From assembly GCA_020722575.1 (NCBI GenBank), contig DYKN01000011.1, forward strand, positions 46,759 to 87,396: DNA of 40,638 nt, written 5' to 3'. Made by a program: the position numbers and the translations under genes. Within the stretch, counting starts at the first letter, position 1. Every line of letters begins with the position of its first letter. The notes under the pieces are model-generated. The model had not been told where the DNA came from. It did not search any database and saw only the letters and a list, made by a program, of their open reading frames with translations. Shown piece after piece: positions 31,799-40,415 of this stretch. Source of the DNA: Rikenella microfusus (GTDB lineage Bacteria; Bacteroidota; Bacteroidia; Bacteroidales; VadinHA17).

Positions 31799-32869
31799 AT
31801 GAAAAAGGTTATCATTTCATTATCATCATTGTTGTTATGCTTAAATGCGGCATTTTGCCAGAGGGATTCAACTTTATATCCTCAGGAAGTAAATATTTCG
31901 CAAACTCTGGGTGCCAGACTTTTCGAAAGCGATAGTCTCCTTGAAATAACCCTCAGGTTCGATATAACCACACTAAAAAAGAAAAGATCTGATAAAGAAT
32001 ATCTCGATGCCGAATTATCATACCTCTCAGGCACCTCCGATACTGTGCGCCAGATAATTAAGCTCAGAGCAAGAGGCAATTTCCGACACACTTATTGTGA
32101 CCTTCCTCCAATAAATCTGAATTTCAGAATAAAAGATTCAGTAACAGGTGAGTTCGACGGAATCGATAAAATTAAACTTGTGCCCTACTGTAAATCTGGA
32201 TATGAGGACTATTTGCTAAGAGAGTACCTGGTTTATAAGCTATATAACGTATTGACTGATTACAGCCTGCGGGTCAGGCTGCTGAGAATAAAATACATTA
32301 ATACTGCACGACCTACCTCCCGACCAATGGTTCAGTTCGGATTTGTAATAGAACCTGTGTCAGTTTTCGAAAAACGTACACGTTCGGTGGAAGTAAAGAC
32401 GAAAGTGTCACAGCGTATAATCAGACCTGAAATGATGAACCGTGTGGCAATCTTCAATTACATGATCGGTAACACCGACTGGTCTGTGCCTGCTATGCAT
32501 AATGTTATCGTGTTCTCACAACCTCAAACCGGGCCAAAAGAGCTTGGCACAATTGTACCCTATGATTTCGATTTCTGCGGACTGGTTAATGCTCACTACG
32601 CACATCCTTTTGAGACACTTCCGATTAAATCAATCCGTGAACGCCTTTATCTGGGCCTTTGCAGAAGTGAAGAGGATTTCAGTAGAGCACTTGAAGAATT
32701 TCTCGAAAAAAAAGAGGAATTTTATAAAACAATTAATTTGTTTCCGTACCTGAGTAAAAGATCAAAAAAAGATATAATCAATTATCTTGATAGTTTTTTC
32801 AGTTATTTTGATAAACGTAACACAATAATTCACATGCTAATTGCCGATTGCCACAAATTCAACCTTTAA
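31799..32869 (+). CDS. Secreted protein of unknown function, possibly CotH-like
   Basis: The product starts with a cleavable signal peptide (basic KK, hydrophobic stretch, then AAFCQ near residue 21), so it is exported. The rest (356 aa in all) has blocks reminiscent of CotH-type atypical kinases: KLRARGNFRH, DKIKLVPYC, YEDYLLREYLVYKLYNVL, GNTDWSVPAMHNVIVF and VPYDFDFCGLVN. The last two could correspond to the catalytic-loop and metal-binding (DFD) positions. I hold this relation loosely. A -7-like TACTTTTA (31775-31782) precedes the start. The gene stands alone between transketolase and a HAD phosphatase. Confidence 0.55.
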   Translation: MKKVIISLSSLLLCLNAAFCQRDSTLYPQEVNISQTLGARLFESDSLLEITLRFDITTLKKKRSDKEYLDAELSYLSGTSDTVRQIIKLRARGNFRHTYCDLPPINLNFRIKDSVTGEFDGIDKIKLVPYCKSGYEDYLLREYLVYKLYNVLTDYSLRVRLLRIKYINTARPTSRPMVQFGFVIEPVSVFEKRTRSVEVKTKVSQRIIRPEMMNRVAIFNYMIGNTDWSVPAMHNVIVFSQPQTGPKELGTIVPYDFDFCGLVNAHYAHPFETLPIKSIRERLYLGLCRSEEDFSRALEEFLEKKEEFYKTINLFPYLSKRSKKDIINYLDSFFSYFDKRNTIIHMLIADCHKFNL

Positions 32870-32968
32870 AAACGAATCTTTAGGCTGGAGAATCTACTTA
32901 ATGAAGTTACACTTCTCTGACTTATAATCCGGTCTCAGAAGGTATGAATAAATCTCAGGTCTTTTTAT

Positions 32969-32976
32969 TACCTTTG
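32969..32976 (+). promoter_or_regulatory. -7 element of the HAD phosphatase gene
   Basis: TACCTTTG matches TAnnTTTG exactly and lies 17 bases before the ATG at 32994. No clear TTTG box is found 19 bases upstream. Confidence 0.4.
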
Positions 32977-32993
32977 CACTTTAATTTCTGCTG

Positions 32994-33593
32994 ATGAGTT
33001 TTGACATTACCCCAGATGTAAAAGGATTAATATTTGACCTTGATGGCACACTCGTTGATTCTATGCCATATCATTTTGCCGGATGGCAAAAAGCATGTGA
33101 AAAATTTGGAGCCCATTTAGAACCTTCTTTCCTTCGCCTTCATACCGGCAGCCCGGGCTGGACTATTGCCGAAGAAATTATCAGAACCTGCAGGCTCGAT
33201 GGTAATATAAGCATTGATGATATCCTTAAAATCAAAATCGAAGAATTTCATAAGGTACAACATCTTATTAAACCAATTGACCAAGTTGTTGATATAGTAA
33301 AAAAATATCATGGCATTCTTCCAATGGCAATTGGAACCGGAGGCCACCGCGAAACAGTTGAAAGAACCCTTCAATTAACCGGGTTGAGAAAATATTTTGA
33401 AATTATCGTCACCGCTAATGATGTGAGTAATCATAAACCACATCCCGAGACATTCCTGAAATGTGCTGAATTGATGAAAGTCGAACCGACTCATATCCAG
33501 GTGTTTGAAGATGGAGACCTTGGCATTGAAGCTGCAAAACGGGCCGGAATGATTGTTACAGACGTAAGAGAATGGATACCGGCAACATGGTAG
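32994..33593 (+). CDS. HAD-superfamily sugar-phosphate phosphatase or beta-phosphoglucomutase-like protein
   Basis: This is a cytoplasmic HAD subfamily I enzyme of 199 aa. Motif I is FDLDGTLVDSMPYH (nucleophile and acid Asp at about 16 and 18), followed by the four-helix cap. Motif II is GTGG (threonine), motif III is the Lys in SNHKPHPETF, and motif IV is FEDGDLGIEAAKRAGM. The DSMPYHFAGW segment with a helical cap is the beta-phosphoglucomutase/YqaB-type pattern, so the substrate is probably a small sugar phosphate. It is followed directly by the 238-bp tandem repeat. Confidence 0.88.
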   Translation: MSFDITPDVKGLIFDLDGTLVDSMPYHFAGWQKACEKFGAHLEPSFLRLHTGSPGWTIAEEIIRTCRLDGNISIDDILKIKIEEFHKVQHLIKPIDQVVDIVKKYHGILPMAIGTGGHRETVERTLQLTGLRKYFEIIVTANDVSNHKPHPETFLKCAELMKVEPTHIQVFEDGDLGIEAAKRAGMIVTDVREWIPATW

Positions 33594-33600
33594 GATAGGC

Positions 33601-34076
33601 AGAGTGAGAGTGAGTGTGAGTGTGAGGGTAAAGGCGAAAGGCGAAAGGGTAAAGGCGAAAGTTAATCTCAAGAGTATAGAGGTCAATAAGAACAACAAAT
33701 TATGCCCTGAAAGGGCTTGATATGACAGGCCCCGGCACAGCCGGGGAATAGAGATACCCACCTTACTCCAGCCCTGAAGGGGCGAAATATTGTATCTCCG
33801 ACTGCTAATGAAAAGATTGGAAACTTAGAATAAGAGTGAGAGTGAGAGTGAGTGTGAGTGTGAGGGTAAAGGCGAAAGGCGAAAGGGTAAAGGCGAAAGT
33901 TAATCTCAAGAGTATAGAGGTCAATAAGAACAACAAATTATGCCCTGAAAGGGCTTGATATGACAGGCCCCGGCACAGCCGGGGAATAGAGATACCCACC
34001 TTACTCCAGCCCTGAAGGGGCGAAATATTGTATCTCCGACTGCTAATGAAAAGATTGGAAACTTAGAATAAGAATA
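33601..34076. repeat. Two tandem copies of a 238-bp unit containing REP-like hairpins
   Basis: Copy 1 (33601-33838) and copy 2 (33839-34076) are identical by eye for essentially the whole unit, diverging only in the last few bases. Each unit has a degenerate GAGTGA/GAGTGT run, a GGCGAAAG/GGGTAAAG run, and three hairpins: GCCCT-GAA-AGGGC, CCCCGGC-ACA-GCCGGGG and GCCCT-GAA-GGGGC followed by GAAATAT. The hairpins resemble REP-like palindromes I associate with Bacteroidota intergenic regions. Minus-strand frames through it read as Leu-Thr repeats and are not genes. No RAYT transposase is in the window. Confidence 0.85.
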
Positions 34077-34126
34077 AGAGTGAGAGCGAGAGTGAGAGCG
34101 AGAGTGCGAGTGAGAGTGAGTGTGAG
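34077..34126. repeat. Degenerate GAGTGA/GAGCGA microsatellite
   Basis: A run of GAGAGTGAGAGCGAGAGTG-type six-base units continues the repeat tract of the 238-bp units as a third, truncated start. It is variable between copies (GAGTGA, GAGCGA, GTGCGA), as expected for slippage followed by point change. Confidence 0.75.
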
Positions 34127-34225
34127 GTAATGAGAGCCAACCATATTTTTATTAATTAATATCCTTTGCATTATTATGTAAACCTTTGAGCATCTACCTG
34201 TTAAAGACAAATTATTATGAAAAAA

Positions 34226-34253
34226 TTGAAAATCCAATAAATTATTATCTTCG
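34226..34253 (+). promoter_or_regulatory. Possible promoter of the metal-efflux region
   Basis: TATCTTCG (34246-34253) fits TAnnTTTG at seven of eight positions. TTG (34226-34228) lies 17 bases upstream, slightly short of the usual 19. Transcription would start about 10 bases before the TTG start at 34271. Confidence 0.4.
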
Positions 34254-34270
34254 CAAAATATAAAACGAGT

Positions 34271-34654
34271 TTGAACCGGTTCATCAAAATAAAGGCTCTC
34301 GTTATCCTGTTCGCCTGGCTGGTGATATTCCTCCATAATATTATCCCGCATAACCATATTGACGAACAGCCAGGCTTCTGCCATAGTCTCTTTCATACTG
34401 TAAACACCGGAAGCCATCTCAATGAACATGAAACTCAACTACAGAGCCAGGACGAACATAAATCGAGGGTCTGCCACTTCTCACCCGTATTATTTCCATC
34501 TCATTCTTCTGCTGATTTTACCGGCCTCCCCAATGAACATGCATATTATGTTTCAATACCTGATAATCCAGACTCATTCTATCTCCCTCTATCGGACAAA
34601 ATATTCAGTCCGCCCGGGCAGAACTCACATCACCTGAGAGCTCCACCGGTTTAA
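34271..34654 (+). CDS. Small histidine-rich membrane-anchored protein
   Basis: I do not recognise a named family securely. The 127-aa product has a basic start, one membrane helix (about residues 7-23, LVILFAWLVIFLH) and then an exported domain. That domain is rich in histidine (PHNHID, HSLFH, HLNEHE, NSHHLR), plus two cysteines. The start is TTG 34271; no ATG is available in frame before the helix. Position upstream of a CusBAC/CzcBCA-type efflux system, together with the histidines, suggests periplasmic metal binding or sensing. A weak hairpin follows, so it may be a separate transcription unit from the efflux genes. Confidence 0.55.
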   Translation: MNRFIKIKALVILFAWLVIFLHNIIPHNHIDEQPGFCHSLFHTVNTGSHLNEHETQLQSQDEHKSRVCHFSPVLFPSHSSADFTGLPNEHAYYVSIPDNPDSFYLPLSDKIFSPPGQNSHHLRAPPV

Positions 34655-34687
34655 TAGATCAACTCCTTTCCATTCTTTTCTGAATAT

Positions 34688-34712
34688 AGCAGAATTTCTG
34701 CTTATTTTCCTG
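34688..34712 (+). terminator. Weak hairpin with T-rich tail
   Basis: AGCAG-AATTT-CTGCT (34688-34702) is followed by TATTTTCC. The stem is only 5 bp, so it may be an inefficient terminator or incidental. Confidence 0.3.
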
Positions 34713-34941
34713 TTTTATTAATATTCAGGCTTGAGAACAGAATTGATTGATGATAATCATCTGTAATAAAGAACTGTATGACTTTAATTTCCGGTTTTTA
34801 CCTATGATTATATTTTCCTGAGAGGAGAAATATTTCTTCTTCTCCACTCATTAGCGGGTAAAGCTGATTAGCAATTCAAACATAAAAACCTTAGAGTAAA
34901 ACCTCATTTAAACATTAGATTACTTTACAAATCGATTTCAA

Positions 34942-36111
34942 ATGAAACAAAATACTTTCCTGTTTTTTATAATTAGTGCATTTCTATTCCTTTCATGTTC
35001 TCATGGAGATAGTGATATTCACAACCATACCGGCAATTCAGGAAATCAATCTGATAACACTGCCGGTCATCTCGCCGGAGGTCCTGAGAATGAACACCAG
35101 GCAGTACATTATCCGGAAGAAATCCGTCTCGACACCGTCAGAACTGGATCATTCGCTGAAATATTAAAAACTTCAGGAGTTCTGATAGCAGGAAACGGAA
35201 ATCTGGTGCACATCACCGCCAGGTCATCAGGAATTGTTGACTTTACAACTTTTCCTGCCTATCCGGGAATGAAAGTCAGCAAGGGACAGATTCTGTTTCT
35301 GATTTCAGGAGGCGGACTGGCTGACGACAATCCGATAACAAAAATTGAGCATCTCAAATCCGACCTCGAGAGGGCAAAGGCCAATTATGAAAGGGCACAG
35401 AAACTCCTTCCCGAAAAAATCATTACTCAGGAACATTTTCTTTCAATGAAAAATGAATACGAAAAGATAGAGACAGAATATAGCAACCTTATCCGTAACT
35501 TCAGGGAAAATAATGCTGTCGCCGTTGCACCTGAAGATGGCTATATAAGGGATATCTATATTACGGCCGGTCAGAAAATTTCTTCCGGGCAGTTACTTGC
35601 TTCGGTGCAGAAGACTGATGGCATGGTTCTGAAAGTTCTCCTTCCACCCGATAAGGCAGCAAAAGCATCATCGGTTAGCGAAGCATGGTTCAGGCTTGCA
35701 AGCTTCGGGAAACTTTACAAAACCGAAGAGCTTAACGGAAAAATAATCTCAGCCGGCAAAAGCACAGGCGAAAATTCTTATTTCCTGCCTCTGTTTTTCA
35801 GTATTGATTACCTGCCGGAAGTCCCCGAAGGAACATTTGCCGAGGTTTATCTTCGAGGCAGGGAAATTCCCGACGCAATAACCATTCCTAATAGTGCTGT
35901 GATGGAGGAGTTTGGCAGATATTATGTCTATGTAAAGGACGAAGACGGTGACTTCATAAAGCGATATATCATTAGAGGAGGTGATGATGGAGAAAGAACG
36001 ATCGTCACTGAAGGGCTTTTAGGTGATGAAGTGATTATATCCGAAGGTGGATGGCAGGTGAAACTCAGCCAGATGGCAGGTACTGTGCCGGCACATGTCC
36101 ACAACCATTAA
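34942..36111 (+). CDS. RND metal-efflux periplasmic adaptor (CusB/CzcB family lipoprotein)
   Basis: This is the membrane-fusion protein linking the inner-membrane pump to the outer-membrane channel. The signal peptide ends in the lipobox FLSC (Cys19), so it is lipid-anchored. A His-rich segment follows (IHNHTG, GHLAGG, ENEHQAVHY), typical of heavy-metal adaptors. The barrel-sandwich (lipoyl-like) domain appears as MKVSKGQILFLI, the helical hairpin runs roughly 131-195 (HLKSDLERAKANYERAQKLL), and the beta-barrel and membrane-proximal domains finish the protein, which ends in HVHNH. The length of 389 aa is normal. It is followed by the pump gene after 11 bases. Confidence 0.9.
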   Translation: MKQNTFLFFIISAFLFLSCSHGDSDIHNHTGNSGNQSDNTAGHLAGGPENEHQAVHYPEEIRLDTVRTGSFAEILKTSGVLIAGNGNLVHITARSSGIVDFTTFPAYPGMKVSKGQILFLISGGGLADDNPITKIEHLKSDLERAKANYERAQKLLPEKIITQEHFLSMKNEYEKIETEYSNLIRNFRENNAVAVAPEDGYIRDIYITAGQKISSGQLLASVQKTDGMVLKVLLPPDKAAKASSVSEAWFRLASFGKLYKTEELNGKIISAGKSTGENSYFLPLFFSIDYLPEVPEGTFAEVYLRGREIPDAITIPNSAVMEEFGRYYVYVKDEDGDFIKRYIIRGGDDGERTIVTEGLLGDEVIISEGGWQVKLSQMAGTVPAHVHNH

Positions 36112-36122
36112 AAGCTTGTGCC

Positions 36123-39100
36123 ATGCTGAACAGAATAATTGATTACTCCCTGCATAACAGGCTCACTGTTCTTGCAGCGGCCCTGCTTCTGCTTGTAACT
36201 GGCACCTGGGTTACACTCACAATGGATATCGACATCTTTCCGGAGCTTACTGCTCCGACGGTGGTAATAATGACAGAGGCTCACGGAATGGCTCCCGAAG
36301 AGGTTGAACAATTGGTCACCTTTCCCATTGAAACAGCTGTAAACGGTTCGACAAACATACGAAGGGTAAGGTCCAATTCATCAATGGGTTTCTCTATTGT
36401 ATGGGCTGAGTTCGACTGGGGTACGGATGTGTACAAAGCACGGCAAACCATCACCGAAAGGCTTTATCAGATATCCGATGTGCTTCCTCCTCAAGTAAGG
36501 AAACCTGTTCTTGCCCCGCAATCATCCCTGCTCGGCGAGATGATGATATTTGCAGTAACATCCGATTCTCTTTCGCCAATGGAACTGCGTACCCTTGCCG
36601 ACTGGAATATCACACGCCGCCTGCTGGCAGTTCCGGGCGTGGCACAGGTAAATGTAATAGGTGGCGAAGTAAAAGAATATCAGATTCTTGCCAATCCCAT
36701 GAAGATGAACTATTACAACATATCGGCAAACGAATTGCTCAATGCCTGCAGAAACTCCAACGAAAACACACCCGGCGGATTCATCAACCAGCACGGAAGC
36801 AAATACATAGTCAGAGGGACTACAAGAACCAGTAATCCTGACGAGATAAAGGCTTCAGTTATAAAAACTATCCATGGCCAGCCTGTGAGGATTGGAGATG
36901 TTGCCGATGTCGTAACCGGTCCGGCACCGGCCATCGGAACAGGCTCATATAACGGCCGCAACGCCGTTCTTGTAACCGTCACACGTCAGCCACAGTCAAA
37001 CACAGTCAAAATTTCTCATGAAATAAATAGAACCATCGAAGAGATCAGAAAAAACGAAGGAAATAAAATAGAGATCCATACCGATATTTATAACCAGGCT
37101 AATTTTATCCGGACGGCCATCAACAATGTGCTTGAAGCTCTTATTGAAGGCGGCTTTTTCGTTATTCTGGTACTGTTTGTTTTCCTCTTCAATTACCGCA
37201 CAACCTTAATATCGGTACTTGCCATTCCTCTTTCGCTGATTGTTTCGGTTCTAACACTTCGACTGCTCGGTTTTACCATAAACACCATGAGCCTTGGCGG
37301 AATGGCAATAGCCATAGGCTCACTTGTTGACGATGCAATCATTGATGTTGAAAACTCATGGAAACAGTTGAGGATTAACGCTGCGCGCAGACCCGAAGAA
37401 AAAGAAAACGTAATAAAAATAATATTCAGAGCGTCTGTTGAAATGAGAGCATCAATAATCAATGCTACAGGCGTAATCATCATAACCTTCCTTCCTCTCT
37501 TCATGCTTGAAGGTTTCGAAGGCCGAATGCTCAAACCTCTCGGAATATCATTTATTGTGTCGCTTTTCGCTTCAATGATCGTTGCCATAACCGTAACACC
37601 CGTACTTTGCTATTTCCTGCTCACAGATGAAAGAATTCTGCAAAGGATGTCAGCTGGTTCGTGGATTGAAAGAACTCTCGGTTCACTTTACAGAAAAACG
37701 CTGGAACCAGCACTTAAAAAATCTAAATTAATTATAGCAGGTGCTGCTGCACTTCTTATAATATCCCTGGTAATGCTTTTCACATCGGGAAGTTCTTTTC
37801 TCCCGCCCTTCAATGAAGGAGCTCTGACCGTAAACATCGGACTTATGCCAGGCACATCAATAGTTGAATCCGGAAAAGTGGGGAGGCTGGCTGAAAAGAT
37901 ACTGCTCGATATTCCTGAAGTGATAGCGGTATCGCGCAAGACAGGAAGGGCTGAACTGGCAGAACACTCCTTCGGGGAGAATTTCTCCGAGCTGGATGTA
38001 CCTTTCGTACTTAAAGACAGAAGCCGGAGAGAGTTTTTCGCTGATGTGAGGAAAAGACTTGGCAACCTGCCCGGAGCAAGCATTGAGGTAGGCCAGCCGA
38101 TAACCCACCGCATCGATAAAATGCTATCGGGCTCGAAAGCAAACATCGCAATCAAGATATTCGGCGATGATCTGAATATGCTGTACAACATTGCCATGGG
38201 AATAAAGAATGAAATATCGGATATTGAAGGTATCGGTGATCTAACTGTTGAACAGCTTATAGAAACTCCGCAGTTGAAAATTAAACCGCGTCGCGAGTTG
38301 CTGGCCATGTACGGTATCAGTACAGGTAACTTCAACTCACTGATAAATTCTTTTTTGGGCGGTGAAACAGTTTCGGATGTATATGAAGGAGAAAAGCGTT
38401 TCCCGATGGTACTTAGATATAACGAAGAGACCAGAGGAACCATTGAAGGCATAAAGAACACTCTGATTGATACCGGCGACGGAAAAAAGATCCCACTTTC
38501 AATGGTTGCCGATATTGAATCATCGTCGGGGCCATACAGCATAAACAGGGAGAACGTGCAGAGAAGGATTGTGATTTCCATTAATGTTTCGGGAGGTGAT
38601 CTGGGTACAGTCGTAAAAAACATCAGAAAAAGAATTAATGAGCATGTAACACTTCCCGAGGGTTACCGGATTGAGTACGGAGGTCAGTTTGAGAGTGCTT
38701 CAAGAGCTACCCGGATGTTATTGCTTACGTCGCTGGCAGCACTGATCGCAGTGTTTCTGATACTCTATAATGAGTTCAAGAAAAGCAGGCCTGCGCTGAT
38801 TATTCTGTTAAACCTTCCTCTTGCCCTGATAGGAGGATTTTTTGCAGTGAAGCTCTCATCAGGCATAATCAGCATTCCTGTTATTATCGGCTTCATTTCC
38901 CTGGCCGGAATCGCCACCCGTAACGGAATACTCCTGATATCGCGCTACGAACATCTGCGAAATGAGGGTATTCCGCTTGTTGAAAGAATCATTAGAGGTT
39001 CGGCCGACCGTCTTAATCCGATACTTATGACAGCCCTTACAGCAGCGCTTGCACTGTTGCCACTTGCCCTGGCAGGTGACAAAGCAGGGAACGAAATACA

Positions 39101-39215
39101 GAGCCCAATGGCTGTGGTCATTCTCGGTGGACTTTTAAGCTCAACACTGCTGAACCTGTTTGTAGTACCTGCGGTGTATTATCTGACAGAAAAAATTTAT
39201 CATAAAAAACCTTAA
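36123..39215 (+). CDS. Heavy-metal RND efflux pump (CusA/CzcA family)
   Basis: This is a 1030-aa proton-driven inner-membrane transporter with 12 predicted helices and two large periplasmic loops. Family patterns include the N-terminal LHNRLTVLAAALLLL, DIDIFPELTAPTVVIMTEAHGM, the TM4 region AIAIGSLVDDAIIDVENSW (the acidic residues of the proton relay) and the C-terminal GIATRNGILLISRYEHL. The frame is open back to 36051, overlapping the adaptor gene, but ATG 36123 (MLNRIIDYSL) is the family start. The TM4 motif is closer to the CusA-like than the classic CzcA DFG type, so I leave the metal open (Cu/Ag or divalent). Confidence 0.93.
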   Translation: MLNRIIDYSLHNRLTVLAAALLLLVTGTWVTLTMDIDIFPELTAPTVVIMTEAHGMAPEEVEQLVTFPIETAVNGSTNIRRVRSNSSMGFSIVWAEFDWGTDVYKARQTITERLYQISDVLPPQVRKPVLAPQSSLLGEMMIFAVTSDSLSPMELRTLADWNITRRLLAVPGVAQVNVIGGEVKEYQILANPMKMNYYNISANELLNACRNSNENTPGGFINQHGSKYIVRGTTRTSNPDEIKASVIKTIHGQPVRIGDVADVVTGPAPAIGTGSYNGRNAVLVTVTRQPQSNTVKISHEINRTIEEIRKNEGNKIEIHTDIYNQANFIRTAINNVLEALIEGGFFVILVLFVFLFNYRTTLISVLAIPLSLIVSVLTLRLLGFTINTMSLGGMAIAIGSLVDDAIIDVENSWKQLRINAARRPEEKENVIKIIFRASVEMRASIINATGVIIITFLPLFMLEGFEGRMLKPLGISFIVSLFASMIVAITVTPVLCYFLLTDERILQRMSAGSWIERTLGSLYRKTLEPALKKSKLIIAGAAALLIISLVMLFTSGSSFLPPFNEGALTVNIGLMPGTSIVESGKVGRLAEKILLDIPEVIAVSRKTGRAELAEHSFGENFSELDVPFVLKDRSRREFFADVRKRLGNLPGASIEVGQPITHRIDKMLSGSKANIAIKIFGDDLNMLYNIAMGIKNEISDIEGIGDLTVEQLIETPQLKIKPRRELLAMYGISTGNFNSLINSFLGGETVSDVYEGEKRFPMVLRYNEETRGTIEGIKNTLIDTGDGKKIPLSMVADIESSSGPYSINRENVQRRIVISINVSGGDLGTVVKNIRKRINEHVTLPEGYRIEYGGQFESASRATRMLLLTSLAALIAVFLILYNEFKKSRPALIILLNLPLALIGGFFAVKLSSGIISIPVIIGFISLAGIATRNGILLISRYEHLRNEGIPLVERIIRGSADRLNPILMTALTAALALLPLALAGDKAGNEIQSPMAVVILGGLLSSTLLNLFVVPAVYYLTEKIYHKKP

Positions 39216-39227
39216 AAACAGGATGAT

Positions 39228-40415
39228 ATGTTAGTGAAAAATATAATGGCAATAATTATGTTGCTCCCGTCGGTCGTTCTTGCTCAGGATTTCAGGTCTT
39301 TCCTGCGGCAGGTGGCAGAGAACAACCCGGAAATAATATCATATTCGAAATTGCTCGAAGCCCGGAAAGCTGAAGCGCGCACCAATCTTTATCCCCCGGG
39401 ACCAGAAGCTTCATTCGGATATATGCCCGGCCGGAGTCATTCTTCCGACCCTAAGAAGACATGGGCAGTAAGCCAGAGATTTGATTTCCCTTCCAGATAC
39501 CTGGCAATGAAAAATGTTAGCAGACAGACAGTGGCCCTTGCCGAACAGGAGTTTGAACTTGGAAAGCTTTACATCTTACTCGATGCACAGCTGACTCTGT
39601 ATGACTATCTGTCAGGAAAAAAATTGCTGGCTCTTCTTGAAAAAAGAAGCAATGATTGTTCGGAACTTCTGCGGTTATGGAAGAGGAAGCTGGATGAAGG
39701 TGAAACAACCATTCTTGAATACAACAGAATTGCACTCGAGCTTTCGTCGGTTAATTTAAGGAAAAGAAACACTGAAGCTGAACTGGAATTGCTCGGGCAG
39801 AAATTAAAGTATCTGTCGGGAGGGCGTGATTCATTCCCTGAAGAGGCTGAATATCCTGAGGAAATAATCATACCTGCCGACTTGCTCATCAGGATAAAGT
39901 ACCTGTCGCATCCTGCGTTTAAAATTCCGGTTACTGAATACCAGCTTAGCCTTGGAGAAGTTGCAGTAAGCCGTTCATCATCGCTGCCTGAACTGATGGC
40001 GGGGTATTCAGCCGAGATACTGCCGATTGAATCCTTCATGGGGCCGGTAGTCGGAATATCCATTCCACTTTGGTCAAATGCCGGTAAGTTAAAGAGTGCA
40101 AAGGCAAGGTCGCTGCAGGCAGAAGCGGCAATGAATGCCGAAATAGAAAAACTCAAAACTGAAGTTCTGAAAGATTATTCACAAATGGTTTCGTTGAAAC
40201 CAGCATTGAGCGAACTGAAAAGGATTCTGCAATCCTCAGGCAGCACTTCTGAACTCAATAAGGCTTTAAACACAGGTGAAATAACCATTACCGAATACTT
40301 CTCCCTGCTGGAGATCATATATGATACAAAAGAAAAGCTGATTGAAACCGAAAATGAATACTTTAAATCGCTGGCAGTGTTAAATGATCATTTGCTTCCG
40401 GACATGGTCAAATGA
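39228..40415 (+). CDS. TolC-family outer-membrane efflux protein (CusC/CzcC type)
   Basis: The 395-aa exported protein has a signal peptide ending near VVLAQ. Two repeats of long coiled-coil helices follow (for example EQEFELGKLYILLDAQLTLYD, KRNTEAELELLGQKLKYL, LQAEAAMNAEIEKL). The motif GPVVGISIPLW (about 268-278) is the beta-strand region typical of metal-efflux TolC proteins. It would form the outer-membrane duct for the pump encoded 12 bases upstream. After it, 40416-40638 contains no gene that I can see. Confidence 0.9.
   Translation: MLVKNIMAIIMLLPSVVLAQDFRSFLRQVAENNPEIISYSKLLEARKAEARTNLYPPGPEASFGYMPGRSHSSDPKKTWAVSQRFDFPSRYLAMKNVSRQTVALAEQEFELGKLYILLDAQLTLYDYLSGKKLLALLEKRSNDCSELLRLWKRKLDEGETTILEYNRIALELSSVNLRKRNTEAELELLGQKLKYLSGGRDSFPEEAEYPEEIIIPADLLIRIKYLSHPAFKIPVTEYQLSLGEVAVSRSSSLPELMAGYSAEILPIESFMGPVVGISIPLWSNAGKLKSAKARSLQAEAAMNAEIEKLKTEVLKDYSQMVSLKPALSELKRILQSSGSTSELNKALNTGEITITEYFSLLEIIYDTKEKLIETENEYFKSLAVLNDHLLPDMVK

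Noticed and set aside
33601..34076. Possible CRISPR array in the repeated region
   Set aside because: There are only two long tandem units with no short repeat-spacer pattern, and no cas genes are present.
33375..34438. Minus-strand open frames (33375-33761, 33805-33999, 34043-34438) with shared N-terminal sequence and long Leu-Thr runs
   Set aside because: They are translations of the 238-bp repeat and GAGTGA tract. The shared sequence comes from the duplication, and they also run into real genes on the other strand.
37688..38623. Long minus-strand frame of 311 codons
   Set aside because: It is the antisense shadow of the RND pump gene. The plus frame is clearly the conserved family, and the minus product is Ser-rich, as expected from such a shadow.
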